A DNA stretch of 64,000 nucleotides from Bacillota bacterium (GCA_023407175.1 JAEYMU010000057.1:62001-126000), one strand, 5' to 3'. Shown: positions 42,558 to 51,455, numbered from the stretch's first letter. Program-made: numbers and translations. Notes: generated by a model from the letters alone, not told the origin.

Positions 42558-43256
42558 TTACACATAAATCACCTTGGCATCGCCAAAGCTTACGCTGCCA
42601 TGAATTGTTACTACAGGGGTATCCGAACCCGGATTGCCGTGCTCATTCATTTCCCCCAAAAATACATTTGCCTTACATACTACCTTCCAGGACTTTGGGA
42701 TATAGAGCTTGGCACTTCCGAAGGATACGTTCAGGTAAATATCCGCCTTGCCGGAAGGTATGGCTGCATTATCGAAGAAAACCTTGATCTCACCAAAGGA
42801 GCAACTGATATTCGCCCGCTCGAAGTTCTGGGAATTTACATATTTCATGCATTCACCAAAGGCGGTTGAACAGTTAACGATATTATCATCCATTTCATTG
42901 ACAACGTTACTGCTAAAGGAATTATGATGATGGCCGCTATATCCCCACCAGACATGGTTTTGCCGAAACAGGATGGAAAAACCGATACTAAGCAGCAAGG
43001 CTGTGAACAGTGCCGGCCAGGGAGTAAATCTTGTAATATTCCATTCATCCGCGTAAAGAATGCAGATAAAGGCCAGTGGAAATAAAATACCCCAAAAATT
43101 AAAATGCCGTAAACTCTTGATTATAATAACAACCAAAAGAATTGTTGCGAGTAATTCGAACATGCTTACACCAATAAAAAGTCCAAACTGGTTAAAAATA
43201 ATTAATACAGCTGCCAGAATAAAAATCATCCCCCAAAATATATCATGCCGTTTCAT
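42558..43256 (-). CDS. LiaF-like membrane protein of cell-envelope stress response
   Basis: This 232-residue protein has four short hydrophobic segments in the first 115 residues, then a soluble C-terminal domain with the LiaF-type pattern of repeated beta strands (ISCSFGEIKVFFDNA, LNVSFGSAKLYIPKSW, HGSVSFGDAKVIYV). In Bacillus LiaF inhibits the LiaSR system; here it is coupled instead to a LytTR regulator through an ATGA overlap at 43253-43256. The pair is common in clostridia and likely senses membrane or wall stress. Confidence 0.75.
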   Translation of the reverse strand: MKRHDIFWGMIFILAAVLIIFNQFGLFIGVSMFELLATILLVVIIIKSLRHFNFWGILFPLAFICILYADEWNITRFTPWPALFTALLLSIGFSILFRQNHVWWGYSGHHHNSFSSNVVNEMDDNIVNCSTAFGECMKYVNSQNFERANISCSFGEIKVFFDNAAIPSGKADIYLNVSFGSAKLYIPKSWKVVCKANVFLGEMNEHGNPGSDTPVVTIHGSVSFGDAKVIYV

Positions 43257-43714
43257 AAACTTTTCCTCCTTTCTTCTAATCTGAATTTCAATGATTTATA
43301 ATAATTTCTGGAGACAAAAACCTGCTTGTGCGAGTTCTTGAATTGTACCTCACTGGAAGCTGTGAGATTCTTAGAGATGGAATAAATATGATTGATGTTT
43401 AAAATCGTGGATTTGGATACTCTCATAAAATATCCGGGAAGCAATTCCTCCAGTTCGTAAAGCCGGTAGGTGGTTTCATAAACATTGTTTCCGGTATGTG
43501 CACTGATACCGTGATCCAAGGTCTCAAAAAACAGGATATCATCCAGGGAAATGTAATATTCCACATTGCCCTTATAAAGCAGAAGACACTGTGAACCCCT
43601 GGTCACATCCACCAGAGTATTGTAAGCCTTCTGTGTGTTCTCATCCAGCTTTCTGCACCGGATAATAATCTCATCCTCATTTAGACTGTCATCAATATCT
43701 ATCCGCACCTTCAA
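43253..43714 (-). CDS. LytTR-family DNA-binding regulator
   Basis: This 153-residue protein begins with KVRIDIDDSLNEDEIIIRC (first residue Met from TTG), as is usual for LytTR regulators without a receiver domain. The C-terminal LytTR domain includes DDILFFETLDHGISAH, YFMRVSKSTILNINHI and FVSRNYYKSLK. The start is TTG 43714, eight bases from AGGAGG; an upstream ATG at 43738 precedes the binding site and is excluded. It is the first gene of a two-gene operon with the LiaF-like gene and probably controls it. Confidence 0.82.
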   Translation of the reverse strand: MKVRIDIDDSLNEDEIIIRCRKLDENTQKAYNTLVDVTRGSQCLLLYKGNVEYYISLDDILFFETLDHGISAHTGNNVYETTYRLYELEELLPGYFMRVSKSTILNINHIYSISKNLTASSEVQFKNSHKQVFVSRNYYKSLKFRLEERRKSL

Positions 43715-43819
43715 TTCTCTCACCTCCTTGTAATTCATTATAAATGCTATTTTAAAATTGTAAATAGAATGAAACCAAGAAGTGAGTTTTACGCGCTAAG
43801 AGGTAAGGTTTTATTCCTG

Positions 43820-43859
43820 AAAAAAAGAGTATATCAACCGGATTATCCGTGATATACTC
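43820..43859 (-). terminator. Intrinsic terminator of the small membrane protein gene
   Basis: GAGTATATCA (43827-43836) and TGATATACTC (43850-43859) pair over 10 bp, with a run of seven Ts on the minus strand. It isolates the LytTR operon from the gene upstream. Confidence 0.8.
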
Positions 43860-43888
43860 CTATATTTTATCGTGTAAGCCCCCTGCAA

Positions 43889-44098
43889 TTAATTATCCCG
43901 ATCAAGCTTTCTGTCCCATGCCACAGCAAGTATTGATGTCAGGATGGACAGAATAAAGAGTATCAGCATTAAGATGCTGGAAAGCTTGGAATCCAGAAAA
44001 TTCATATTTGGGTTGAATTTATCAAGTATCCATAGGGTAATAAACATTATGGACATAATAATTGTGATATGAGGCAGTACAGTAAGAATTCTTTTCAT
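43889..44098 (-). CDS. Small membrane protein with two TM segments
   Basis: This 69-residue protein has two hydrophobic segments (LPHITIIMSIMFITLWIL and SSILMLILFILSILTSIL) and a charged tail WDRKLDRDN. GGGAG five bases before ATG 44098 sets the start; upstream ATGs overlap a small CACGCT hairpin. Function unknown. It lies between the LytTR operon and the phosphodiester glycosidase gene. Confidence 0.6.
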   Translation of the reverse strand: MKRILTVLPHITIIMSIMFITLWILDKFNPNMNFLDSKLSSILMLILFILSILTSILAVAWDRKLDRDN

Positions 44099-44186
44099 TT
44101 TTACTCCCATCCGCACGCTTTAGCGTGTACCCTTTACTCCATTCCCATTTTCTACTCAATTGGCTTGTTTACAATGATCGAACATA

Positions 44187-45395
44187 TTATTCACCCAGAT
44201 AAATGATATCACTGATATCCCTTCCACCCTGTGCCGGTACATTGACATACTCTCCATCATAAACCATGGAAGCGGATTTACCTCCGTCCAGATTGTAGGC
44301 AGCCACACAGCCGGCATCAATCATAATCTGGGCAAGCTCATTCACATTAGCCCCTCTGGAATAGCCTGGGCTGCGACCGTCAACCACTACAAATACAAAA
44401 TGGCCCGGTTCAACATATCCGATAGCACTTCTCGGATGATTTTCATAAAGATAGTCCGTGGTATTAAAGGAGTCGGGGATATTACCCGAAGCATCCAGTA
44501 AAGCAGGGCCAAAGGTCCAGGCTTGCCAGGCTCCCTGGCTGATTACCTCATCCGCATCAAAATCCTCAGGAGCATAGGTTTTCATCGTTCCATCGGTAAA
44601 AATCACACATACATCCGCATCATTTCCAGTGGAGCGGTATAGAATGCCATTACGGATTACTACACTGTTTTCACTATTACCGTAATAATCTCCCGAAATA
44701 GCAAGGAGAGCATTATTTTCAACCGCCATGTTAGCTGCACTGTCCGTCATATTCTTGCCATAGGTGCCGGATGCAAAGGCTGTCTTGAGGTACTTTACAT
44801 TAGTGACATAAATATCCGACAGATAATAGGTAATCTTATCATTGCCGCTTCCAATCTCTATCTTATCGGTAGTAAACTGAAGCTTGTCGCTTTGGTAGGA
44901 ATTTATTTCGGTAATAACCTTTTCCTTGGCACTAAATGCTTCACTGTCCGCATCATCGGCACTTAAGTTATCCGTACCGGTATTGCTGTAATTTGTAAAA
45001 TCACCTGTTCTGGCCCTCCGGGAAGGCTTGTCTGTGGAGGTGCTGTCCGTAGTCTGTCCGGTGCTGTTATCCTTATCCGGTGTATTCGTAACATTCCCGG
45101 AAGCATTTACAGCCTGGCTATCCTCATTGTCGAAAGATGGTAATTCAAAATTGTTATCCTGCATGTCTTTTGCCGAGGCAACGACCAGTGCCTCTGATTT
45201 TAATTTGTGAGGCAATACAATTTCATATAATGAAAAAATGCCGAGGCAGAACGCCGCCAACAGAATATCCGTGGCAACGAGCATCCAGACAGGCATTCTT
45301 TTTCTGGTTTTCTTACTATTTACAGGCTTTGGCTCATTGTCAGAGCCTTTGCCGCTTTCAAGCACCTTATTTATATTATCCTTGGAGCTGTTCAT
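44187..45395 (-). CDS. Phosphodiester glycosidase (NAGPA) family exoprotein
   Basis: This 402-residue protein has a cytoplasmic basic N-terminus (NSKKTRKRMP), one membrane anchor (VWMLVATDILLAAFCLGIF), a low-complexity Ser/Thr/Asp linker (about 85-150) and a C-terminal NAGPA/DUF2233 domain with GDYYGNSENSVVIRNG, FVFVVVDGRSPGYSRGA and YNLDGGKSASMVYDG. Family members cleave sugar-1-phosphodiesters; bacterial members are linked to wall polymer and exopolysaccharide handling. It acts outside the membrane. No operon partner is evident. Confidence 0.82.
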   Translation of the reverse strand: MNSSKDNINKVLESGKGSDNEPKPVNSKKTRKRMPVWMLVATDILLAAFCLGIFSLYEIVLPHKLKSEALVVASAKDMQDNNFELPSFDNEDSQAVNASGNVTNTPDKDNSTGQTTDSTSTDKPSRRARTGDFTNYSNTGTDNLSADDADSEAFSAKEKVITEINSYQSDKLQFTTDKIEIGSGNDKITYYLSDIYVTNVKYLKTAFASGTYGKNMTDSAANMAVENNALLAISGDYYGNSENSVVIRNGILYRSTGNDADVCVIFTDGTMKTYAPEDFDADEVISQGAWQAWTFGPALLDASGNIPDSFNTTDYLYENHPRSAIGYVEPGHFVFVVVDGRSPGYSRGANVNELAQIMIDAGCVAAYNLDGGKSASMVYDGEYVNVPAQGGRDISDIIYLGE

Positions 45396-45594
45396 GGGAA
45401 TTTCTCGTTGACCTTTCTAGTAAATTTTACTTTAGAAAAACTATATCATGTTCATTATAGCATATAAATTTTAAATTTTTGTGAAATGTATGTAAAATAT
45501 AAAAAATATAATTTAAACCTGCTTTGAACTCCCCCGTAACCTAAAATTTCATATTAAAAATGTCTGTTGGTGGCTTTATACTGATTTATGACCA

Positions 45595-45628
45595 TGAAAA
45601 AAGCTGTCCCTCTTTGGAACAGCTTTTA
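45595..45628 (-). terminator. Terminator of the LysM gene
   Basis: AAAAGCTGT and ACAGCTTTT enclose a CCC/GG pairing and a 5-base loop. A T run follows on the minus strand, 20 bases past the LysM stop. Confidence 0.75.
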
Positions 45629-45648
45629 TGAAAAAATATCCTCTATCA

Positions 45649-45999
45649 TCATGTGGCGTCTGCATAATAAGGAACAATAATAAAATTCCCGCTGTGAATT
45701 TCATCAGAGCTTATACCGTTACTGTCTTTAATCTCTTCAATATAATCATTGATACTGTCGTATTCCTCACTCATATATTCGGAGGCAATACTCCATAGGC
45801 TGTCACCCTTCTCAATCTCAATACTGGTCACCAGCTTAATCCGCTCCTTATTATCCTGAGCTGTCACTGTTCTGGCAGCGAAGCCTGCCGTTGCCAACAA
45901 AATAATGAATAATATGGCAAGTCCTGCAATCCATATTCTCTTTCTGTTATCCTGATAATAACTTTGACCTTCCTTTAATATTTGTGTTCTTCTATTCAT
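45649..45999 (-). CDS. LysM-domain membrane protein, YneA-like
   Basis: This 116-residue protein has one N-terminal membrane segment (IWIAGLAILFIILLATAGFA) and a C-terminal LysM domain (IEIEKGDSLWSIASEYM ... SGNFIIVPYY), the plan of the SOS cell-division suppressor YneA. In Bacillus yneA is divergent from lexA; here it lies 0.8 kb from lexA in the opposite orientation with one gene between. I see no LexA box directly in front of it, so SOS control is not proven. GGAGG eight bases before ATG 45999 selects this start over TTG 46014. Confidence 0.72.
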   Translation of the reverse strand: MNRRTQILKEGQSYYQDNRKRIWIAGLAILFIILLATAGFAARTVTAQDNKERIKLVTSIEIEKGDSLWSIASEYMSEEYDSINDYIEEIKDSNGISSDEIHSGNFIIVPYYADAT

Positions 46000-46095
46000 C
46001 TTACATACCTCCAAAGTAAACTTTATTTATCTAACAGCTAATTTTCTTCATTATATTATGGGGTACGGTCATCTGATGTCTCACTCGGAAAATTT

Positions 46096-46542
46096 TTAAA
46101 CATACTCTTTATTATATTTTTCTTTATTAAAATTATAAAATTCCCGGACGGGCTTTCCGTCCTCATAGCTCCACACGGTAATCATACCCGGAGTAACTTC
46201 GAACACTGTTTCATTCGGCAGATGGGAATACTTTTCAAAGGAGCCTCTGAAATGTTCTTTGTACTTCTGTGCAAACATAACATTATTCTGGCTAAGAGGA
46301 TGGCCTATCTCCCTGCATATTCCTTCAATTTGAATGTTGTTCAGACATATGGCTACATTAGGATTACTTTTTATCTGACTATATTTGCAAAAACTTCTAT
46401 CGGTCTGAAAGAATAGTTTAAACTTATCTATAATAAAGCTCATGGAGCGCGCCGTAACCTTGCTGTCTGCACAGGTTGCCAATACCATAACCTGATTGGT
46501 GCCTAAGACTTGAAATAATTCATTTACTTTGCTGGTGAACAT
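46096..46542 (-). CDS. Pyridoxamine 5'-phosphate oxidase-family flavoprotein
   Basis: This 148-residue split-barrel protein has LGTNQVMVLATCADSKVTAR and FKLFFQTDRSFCKYSQI, then PNVAICLNNIQIEG, matching FMN- or F420-binding PNPOx-like proteins. I prefer ATG 46542 to the upstream TTG at 46587 because the family normally starts just before this segment. It is divergent from lexA, and two LexA-box-like sites lie in its upstream region, so it may be part of the SOS regulon. Substrate unknown. Confidence 0.72.
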   Translation of the reverse strand: MFTSKVNELFQVLGTNQVMVLATCADSKVTARSMSFIIDKFKLFFQTDRSFCKYSQIKSNPNVAICLNNIQIEGICREIGHPLSQNNVMFAQKYKEHFRGSFEKYSHLPNETVFEVTPGMITVWSYEDGKPVREFYNFNKEKYNKEYV

Positions 46543-46618
46543 AAATAACCCACTTTCTGCAGACCGGTATTTTTTTAAACCCTGCAATAAAATAACAAGA
46601 AATACCGAACATATGATA

Positions 46619-46632
46619 CGAACGTTTGTTTA
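46619..46632. promoter_or_regulatory. LexA-box candidate 1
   Basis: CGAACGTTTGTTTA fits the Gram-positive LexA box form GAAC-N4-GTTY. It lies 77 bases upstream of the flavoprotein gene start. Confidence 0.5.
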
Positions 46633-46650
46633 TATATGTATTATATAGCA

Positions 46651-46664
46651 AGAACATTTGTTTG
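46651..46664. promoter_or_regulatory. LexA-box candidate 2
   Basis: AGAACATTTGTTTG fits GAAC-N4-GTTY. It lies between the divergent flavoprotein gene and lexA. Confidence 0.55.
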
Positions 46665-46732
46665 TCAACAAGCATTTTCGAACATACATTCCCGAACATA
46701 TATTTTGTTTTACAAACATTTTTTCGCTTTTT

Positions 46733-46746
46733 AGAACATAAGTTTT
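46733..46746. promoter_or_regulatory. LexA-box candidate 3, at the lexA -35
   Basis: AGAACATAAGTTTT has the same GAAC-N4-GTTT core and overlaps the -35 box of the lexA promoter. This placement suits autorepression. Confidence 0.55.
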
Positions 46747-46773
46747 GCATTTTATTTTTTAATATGTTATAAT
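46745..46773 (+). promoter_or_regulatory. lexA promoter
   Basis: TTGCAT (46745-46750) and TATAAT (46768-46773) are 17 bases apart, with the start codon 30 bases beyond. Confidence 0.7.
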
Positions 46774-46802
46774 GGTGCAAACAGGAAATGGAGGATAACC
46801 TT

Positions 46803-47417
46803 ATGGGGTATGGTAGAATAAGTAATAAACAGAAAGAAATTTTAGAATATTTAAAGGCTCAGATTATTAATAAAGGATATCCGCCGGCTGTGCGTGAAAT
46901 ATGTGAAGCTGTTAAGTTAAAATCGACCTCATCCGTTCACTCCCACCTCGAAACTCTTGAGAAAAATGGATACATAAGAAGAGACCCTTCCAAGCCACGT
47001 GCAATAGAAATTGTTGACGATGAATTCAATCTTACCAGACGTGAGCTGGTGAATGTTCCCGTAGTTGGCACCATCACTGCCGGTCAGCCAATTCTGGCAG
47101 TTGAGAATATAGACAGCTATTTCCCGATCCCCTCTGAATTTATGCCGAAGGAAGAAACCTTCATGCTTAAGGTGAAGGGCGACAGTATGATCAATGCCGG
47201 AATTTTCAACGGTGACAAGATACTCATCCAGAAGCAGTCCCATGCCAAGAACGGTGATTTTGTCGTTGCTCTGCTAGGGGAGGAGGTTACGGTTAAGACC
47301 TTTTATAAGGAGAATGGCTATTATCGCTTGCAGCCGGAGAATGATACAATGGAGCCGATTATTGTCAATGACCTTAATATTCAGGGAAAGGTAATCGGAC
47401 TGTTCCGTATGTTCTAA
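46803..47417 (+). CDS. lexA: LexA repressor, SOS regulator
   Basis: This 204-residue LexA has an N-terminal winged helix (KQKEILEYLKAQIINKGYPP, then SSVHSHLETLEKNGYI). It has the self-cleavage site Ala93-Gly94 (VGTITAGQP), catalytic Ser128 (KGDSMI) and Lys165 (EVTVKTF). RecA filaments trigger cleavage between A and G and induce SOS genes. GGAGG before ATG 46803 selects this start; the in-frame ATG at 46788 overlaps the binding site. Three box-like sites lie upstream, one at its own promoter. A strong terminator follows. Confidence 0.95.
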   Translation: MGYGRISNKQKEILEYLKAQIINKGYPPAVREICEAVKLKSTSSVHSHLETLEKNGYIRRDPSKPRAIEIVDDEFNLTRRELVNVPVVGTITAGQPILAVENIDSYFPIPSEFMPKEETFMLKVKGDSMINAGIFNGDKILIQKQSHAKNGDFVVALLGEEVTVKTFYKENGYYRLQPENDTMEPIIVNDLNIQGKVIGLFRMF

Positions 47418-47421
47418 AAAG

Positions 47422-47468
47422 AAAAAGGTTAGGATAACGAGGGATCTGCCCCCTTTCCTAACCTTTTT
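47422..47468 (+). terminator. Terminator of lexA
   Basis: AAAAAGGTTAGG and CCTAACCTTTTT form a 12-bp stem with a T tail, directly after the lexA stop. Confidence 0.85.
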
Positions 47469-47558
47469 GTATTATTCAGACTTCTCATGTCTCCAGGAAA
47501 TCAGACTTGGAATTCCGACAAAAAGAAGTACCATCGCTGATTCATAAAAGTTTATATT

Positions 47559-47927
47559 TTATAAATTATCGTATTCCTGCAACTGCTCCCTGCTGATCGT
47601 TTTACCGTCTCTCCAGATACGCTCCAGATTATAGAATAAACGGTCTTCCTTAGAGAATATATGCACTACCACATCGCCGTAATCCATCAAAATCCAACTG
47701 GCAGAACGAATACCTTCCACTCTCTTTGTTTCAAAGCCGTTTTTAGCGAGCTTATCTGTAACGGAGTTGACTAAAGCATCCACCTGTGAGGCGTTGGTAC
47801 CGTTGGCTATGATAAAATAATCTGCGATGATGGAGATATCCTTAATCTCGATAATCTGAATATCCTCGCCCTTCTTTTCATCCAAGGCCTCATATGCCAG
47901 TTTCACCATCTTTTTTGCATTATCCAT
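47559..47927 (-). CDS. rsfS: Ribosomal silencing factor RsfS
   Basis: This 122-residue protein shows the RsfS/YbeB pattern: KKGEDIQIIEIKDISIIADY, FIIANGTNASQVDALVNS, ASWILMDYGDVVVHIF and FYNLERIWRDG. It binds L14 on the 50S subunit and blocks subunit joining when nutrients are scarce. It is the downstream gene of the yqeK-nadD cluster, as in many Firmicutes, with a 125-base gap after yqeK. Confidence 0.93.
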   Translation of the reverse strand: MDNAKKMVKLAYEALDEKKGEDIQIIEIKDISIIADYFIIANGTNASQVDALVNSVTDKLAKNGFETKRVEGIRSASWILMDYGDVVVHIFSKEDRLFYNLERIWRDGKTISREQLQEYDNL

Positions 47928-48052
47928 TAAAATTATTATACCTCTCTTCCCGATATTGTTTATTGCATTCTTGTATTAAACATTTTATACTGCATTAATG
48001 CTGTTATAGGTTTATCCAATACCAGCGTGAAAAATCAATGATAGAAATTATA

Positions 48053-48625
48053 TTAAGGCTGAAAATTTTTCATATAAAACCGATAGGTTTTTTCCGTCAG
48101 GCTGTCTACCTCCTGACCCTTGCTGTTTAGATAAGCCAGAACATTTTCCGTTATGAGACAAATTGCCCGGTCGAGATTATCATACGCAGTTTCTCTGATT
48201 TGTGAGAGCCTTGGAAGCGGCTTACGGTTAGGCTCAATGTAATCCGCTATGTAGATAATCTTCTCAAGCAAAGTCATGGAAGGACGTCCGGTGGTATGAT
48301 AAGTGATTGCATTTAGAATTTCCTCATCCTCGATTCCATACCGGTCTTTTGCAAATGCCGCACCAACCTTTGCATGTAAAAGATATGGGCATCTAATTTC
48401 AACCTCGGCAACCGGCAGATGATATCTTTCGCATTCTCTAAGCAGTTCCCCGTCGGTCAGATATTTGGCACAATCATGAAGGAGTCCGGCCGTAACGGCC
48501 TTATGGATATCACAGTTATGAATAACCGCAAGATCGTGAGACACCTCTTCAACTCCGATACTATGCAAATATCTTGATTTTTTCAATCTGCTCTTTAAAT
48601 CCATTCTGATCTGTTCTAAATCCAT
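48053..48625 (-). CDS. yqeK: HD-domain Ap4A hydrolase YqeK
   Basis: This 190-residue HD phosphohydrolase has YLHSIGVEEVSHDLA (first His), the HD pair in AGLLHDCAKYL, LLHAKVGAAFAKD, and IIYIADYIEPNR with the last Asp. YqeK cleaves diadenosine tetraphosphate symmetrically to ADP, with a di-iron site. The stop codon lies next to the start of nadD in reverse order of transcription: nadD ends where yqeK begins (48626/48625), so the two are co-translated. Confidence 0.92.
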   Translation of the reverse strand: MDLEQIRMDLKSRLKKSRYLHSIGVEEVSHDLAVIHNCDIHKAVTAGLLHDCAKYLTDGELLRECERYHLPVAEVEIRCPYLLHAKVGAAFAKDRYGIEDEEILNAITYHTTGRPSMTLLEKIIYIADYIEPNRKPLPRLSQIRETAYDNLDRAICLITENVLAYLNSKGQEVDSLTEKTYRFYMKNFQP

Positions 48626-49243
48626 TCAGTCCTCCTGAAGAAAAGCGTAAAGCTTATTTTTACTGATATATTGAATTACGCTGTCAGGTAAATAATATTT
48701 TACCGATTCTCCTGCCGCTAACCGGCTTCTTATGTGCTCGGAGGAAATATCAATTATAGGCATCTTAACATATTGGATATCCGCATGAAAGATATTCTTA
48801 AGATAGTCGATATGCTTAAGGATTTTATTCTCCTCCACATGCTCCCTTCCGGCCGCAAGCACCGTACAATACTGAAAAATTGTCTCCGGCCGCATCCAGT
48901 TTTGCATCTGGAACAGGGAATCAGTTCCGACGATAAAGAAATATTGCAGCCCGGGATTTTCCTGATGCAGCAGTGTCAATGTATCTGCCGTATAGGTATA
49001 CCCTTCTCTTTGCAGTTCAAAATCTGAGAATTCAAAGTAAGGGTTGTCCCCAATGGCAAGCCTTATCATATCAGTACGCTCCTGCTCGGAAACCCTTGAC
49101 ATAAGCTCCTTATGGGGCGGATTTTTGGAGGGCATAAAGAGAACCTTATCCAGTCCGGTATATTCTCTTGCGTTTTCTGCAAGAAACAGATGTCCATTAT
49201 GAATCGGATTGAATGTTCCACCCATGATACCAATTTTATTCAT
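48626..49243 (-). CDS. nadD: Nicotinate-nucleotide adenylyltransferase
   Basis: This 205-residue protein begins MNKIGIMGGTFNPIHNGHL, the nucleotidyltransferase T/HxGH motif, and has DISSEHIRSRL near the C-terminus, the SSTxIR-type motif. It makes nicotinate adenine dinucleotide from NaMN and ATP in NAD synthesis. I chose ATG 49243 with AAGGGCAGG upstream; the ATG at 49273 would add ten atypical residues. It leads directly into yqeK. Confidence 0.94.
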   Translation of the reverse strand: MNKIGIMGGTFNPIHNGHLFLAENAREYTGLDKVLFMPSKNPPHKELMSRVSEQERTDMIRLAIGDNPYFEFSDFELQREGYTYTADTLTLLHQENPGLQYFFIVGTDSLFQMQNWMRPETIFQYCTVLAAGREHVEENKILKHIDYLKNIFHADIQYVKMPIIDISSEHIRSRLAAGESVKYYLPDSVIQYISKNKLYAFLQED

Positions 49244-49303
49244 GTCCTGCCCTTCCTTATTCCCAAATATCAAATGTTACTTTACCTGTTCTTCTCTTTT
49301 GGG

Positions 49304-49624
49304 TTACAGTTCAGATCGGCTGCTTTTTTTGTGATCCCTTGGCAGCTCGATTTTCTTCTTTTCTTTTGATTCGCGGTAAAGAACAATCTTCTTACCGATT
49401 ACCTGTACAATTTCCGAATGGGTACGCTCCGCTAAAATACGAGCAAGCTCATTTGGGTCATCGATACAGTTTTTTAATACGTTTATTTTAATCAGTTCCC
49501 TTGCCTCAAGTGCCTCGCTTACACCTTCTGTAATTTCCGGTGTCAGAGAGGATTTCCCAATCTGATAGATGGGGTCCATTGTCATGGCAAGTCCCTTAAG
49601 ATAAGCCCTTTGCTTTGTTGTCAT
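49304..49624 (-). CDS. yhbY: YhbY-family RNA-binding protein
   Basis: This 106-residue CRM-domain protein has TTKQRAYLKGLAMTMDPIYQ (KxRxxLKxxA pattern), IGKSSLTPEITEGVSEAL and VQVIGKKIVLYR, including the GxxG-like IGKK turn. It binds 50S assembly precursors. It follows obg by 21 bases on the minus strand and precedes nadD. The C-terminal tail is lysine-rich (EKKKIELPRDHKKSSRSEL). Confidence 0.92.
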   Translation of the reverse strand: MTTKQRAYLKGLAMTMDPIYQIGKSSLTPEITEGVSEALEARELIKINVLKNCIDDPNELARILAERTHSEIVQVIGKKIVLYRESKEKKKIELPRDHKKSSRSEL

Positions 49625-49645
49625 CCGTATACTCCTTTCTTCTTT

Positions 49646-50929
49646 CTATTTATAGTAGTCAAAGCTTAATCCGTACATTCTTACCGTATCACCTTCTTCA
49701 ATTCCAAGCTCTTCAAGCTTACTTAAGATACCGTTCTCCTTCAAAAACTTCTGGAAGAATTCAAAGCCCTTTTCCGAATCCAGATTCGTATAGCCGAGCA
49801 TCTTCTCGATACGGGGACCTTCTACTGCAAACTGATGCTCGTCCTCCTTCCATACCTCGTAAGGTTCACTGGACTGTACCAAATCCTCTGGAAAGAATTC
49901 GCGCTCAAAGATAATCGGAGTGGTATTAAGCTTTGACAGCATTCCCTTGACATGATATAAAAGCTCCTTCATTCCCTTGCCGCTGACGGCGGATATTGCA
50001 AATACCGGAATTGACTGCGGTTCAAAGGCCTCCTTCAGCTTCCCGATGACAGCTGCCTCTTCTTCCGGTGCAAGCACATCGACCTTGTTGGCCGCAATTA
50101 CCTGGGGGCGTTTGGCAAGCTCGGAATTATATGCCTCCAGCTCGGAATTAATCAGGTTAATATCCTGAATCGGATCTCTGCCCTCAGTAGAAGCTGCATC
50201 CACAAGGTGGATGATTACCTTGGTGCGTTCAATATGCCTTAAGAATTCATGGCCGAGTCCAAGCCCTTCGGAAGCTCCCTCAATCAGTCCTGGAATATCG
50301 GCGATAACGAAACCGCCGCCCTCCAGATCAACCACGCCAAGATTTGGACTTAAGGTAGTAAAATGATAATTGCCAATCTTCGGCTTTGCATTGGTAACAC
50401 GGGATAACAGGGTTGACTTGCCCACATTCGGAAAACCTACCAGACCCACATCGGCAATAACCTTAAGCTCCAGAATCACATCCATTTCCTGTGCTTTCTG
50501 CCCGGGCTGTGCGTATTTCGGAACCTGCATGGTTGAAGTTGCATAATGCTGGTTGCCTTTGCCTCCTCTGCCGCCCTTAAGGATAATCTCCCGCCGATTG
50601 CCATGGGACATATCCGCTACGACCTTTCCGGTAGTCTTCTCCTTGATTACAGTTCCCTGCGGCACCTTGACGATCATGTCCTCACCGTCCTTACCGTGAC
50701 ATTTCTTTTTACCGCCATCCTCACCGTTTCCCGCTGAAAATTTTCGGTTATAGCGAAAATCCGTCAAGGTATTTAAGCCCTCATCTACTTCAAAAATCAG
50801 GTTTCCGCCTCTGCCGCCGTCACCACCGTCCGGGCCTCCGGCCGGAACGAAGATTTCCTTACGAAAGCTGACATGACCGTCGCCGCCCTTGCCGGACCTG
50901 ATATGAATTTCTGCTCTGTCTGCAAACAT
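49646..50929 (-). CDS. obg: Obg GTPase
   Basis: This 427-residue protein has the three-domain plan: a glycine-rich Obg fold (residues 1-158: GGPDGGDGGRGGNLIF, FSAGNGEDGGKKKCHGKDG), a GTPase domain with GFPNVGKS, DIPGLIEGASEG and NKVD, and a C-terminal OCT domain (about 345-427). Obg takes part in 50S maturation, sporulation and the stringent response. It is preceded by rpmA in transcription order, the usual rplU-prp-rpmA-obg arrangement. Confidence 0.96.
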   Translation of the reverse strand: MFADRAEIHIRSGKGGDGHVSFRKEIFVPAGGPDGGDGGRGGNLIFEVDEGLNTLTDFRYNRKFSAGNGEDGGKKKCHGKDGEDMIVKVPQGTVIKEKTTGKVVADMSHGNRREIILKGGRGGKGNQHYATSTMQVPKYAQPGQKAQEMDVILELKVIADVGLVGFPNVGKSTLLSRVTNAKPKIGNYHFTTLSPNLGVVDLEGGGFVIADIPGLIEGASEGLGLGHEFLRHIERTKVIIHLVDAASTEGRDPIQDINLINSELEAYNSELAKRPQVIAANKVDVLAPEEEAAVIGKLKEAFEPQSIPVFAISAVSGKGMKELLYHVKGMLSKLNTTPIIFEREFFPEDLVQSSEPYEVWKEDEHQFAVEGPRIEKMLGYTNLDSEKGFEFFQKFLKENGILSKLEELGIEEGDTVRMYGLSFDYYK

Positions 50930-51122
50930 GAAATCACCTCTCCATGCCTTCCTGTATAAATAAAGCGGCTTTTCGCTTCACTTATATAGAAAGGCATTCT
51001 TTTATCAACTATTAATTTGCCCTGTACAAGGCTGGATTATTATTTTGATTTACCGTTTTATTATAAACAAAAATCATGGCAAATACAACCAGTACGTTGT
51101 GCCAGAACCACCGGACAAAGAA

Positions 51123-51151
51123 AACCCCAAATTCGTCCGGAATTTGGGGTT
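51123..51151 (-). terminator. Terminator between rpmA and obg
   Basis: AACCCCAAATTC and GAATTTGGGGTT pair over about 12 bp around a short loop. TTTTCTTTG follows on the minus strand. It lies 17 bases after the rpmA stop, so obg may need its own promoter or partial read-through. Confidence 0.8.
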
Positions 51152-51167
51152 ATTACCGAATGGTTCA

Positions 51168-51455
51168 TTATTTAGACTCTACAGGATATACACTTGCCTG
51201 CTTTTTGTCTCTGCCCTTGCGTTCAAATTTAACAACACCGTCAACCAAAGCAAATAATGTATCATCTCCACCGCGTCCTACGTTAACTCCGGGATGGATT
51301 TTCGTACCACGCTGTCTATAGAGAATATTCCCTGCAAGAACAAATTGTCCGTCTGCTCTTTTTGCACCCAATCTCTTGGATTCGGAATCTCTGCCGTTCT
51401 TGGTAGAACCAACACCCTTTTTATGAGCGAAAAACTGAAGGTTCATTCTTAACAT
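51168..51455 (-). CDS. rpmA: 50S ribosomal protein L27 with cleavable N-terminus
   Basis: This 95-residue L27 begins [20 protein letters not shown]. The NLQFF-A extension is the Firmicutes-type presequence removed by the protease Prp before assembly, exposing the HKKG N-terminus near the peptidyl transferase centre. The rest ([28 protein letters not shown]) is typical. AAGGAGG supports ATG 51455. prp lies directly upstream in the operon. Confidence 0.96.
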   Translation of the reverse strand: MLRMNLQFFAHKKGVGSTKNGRDSESKRLGAKRADGQFVLAGNILYRQRGTKIHPGVNVGRGGDDTLFALVDGVVKFERKGRDKKQASVYPVESK

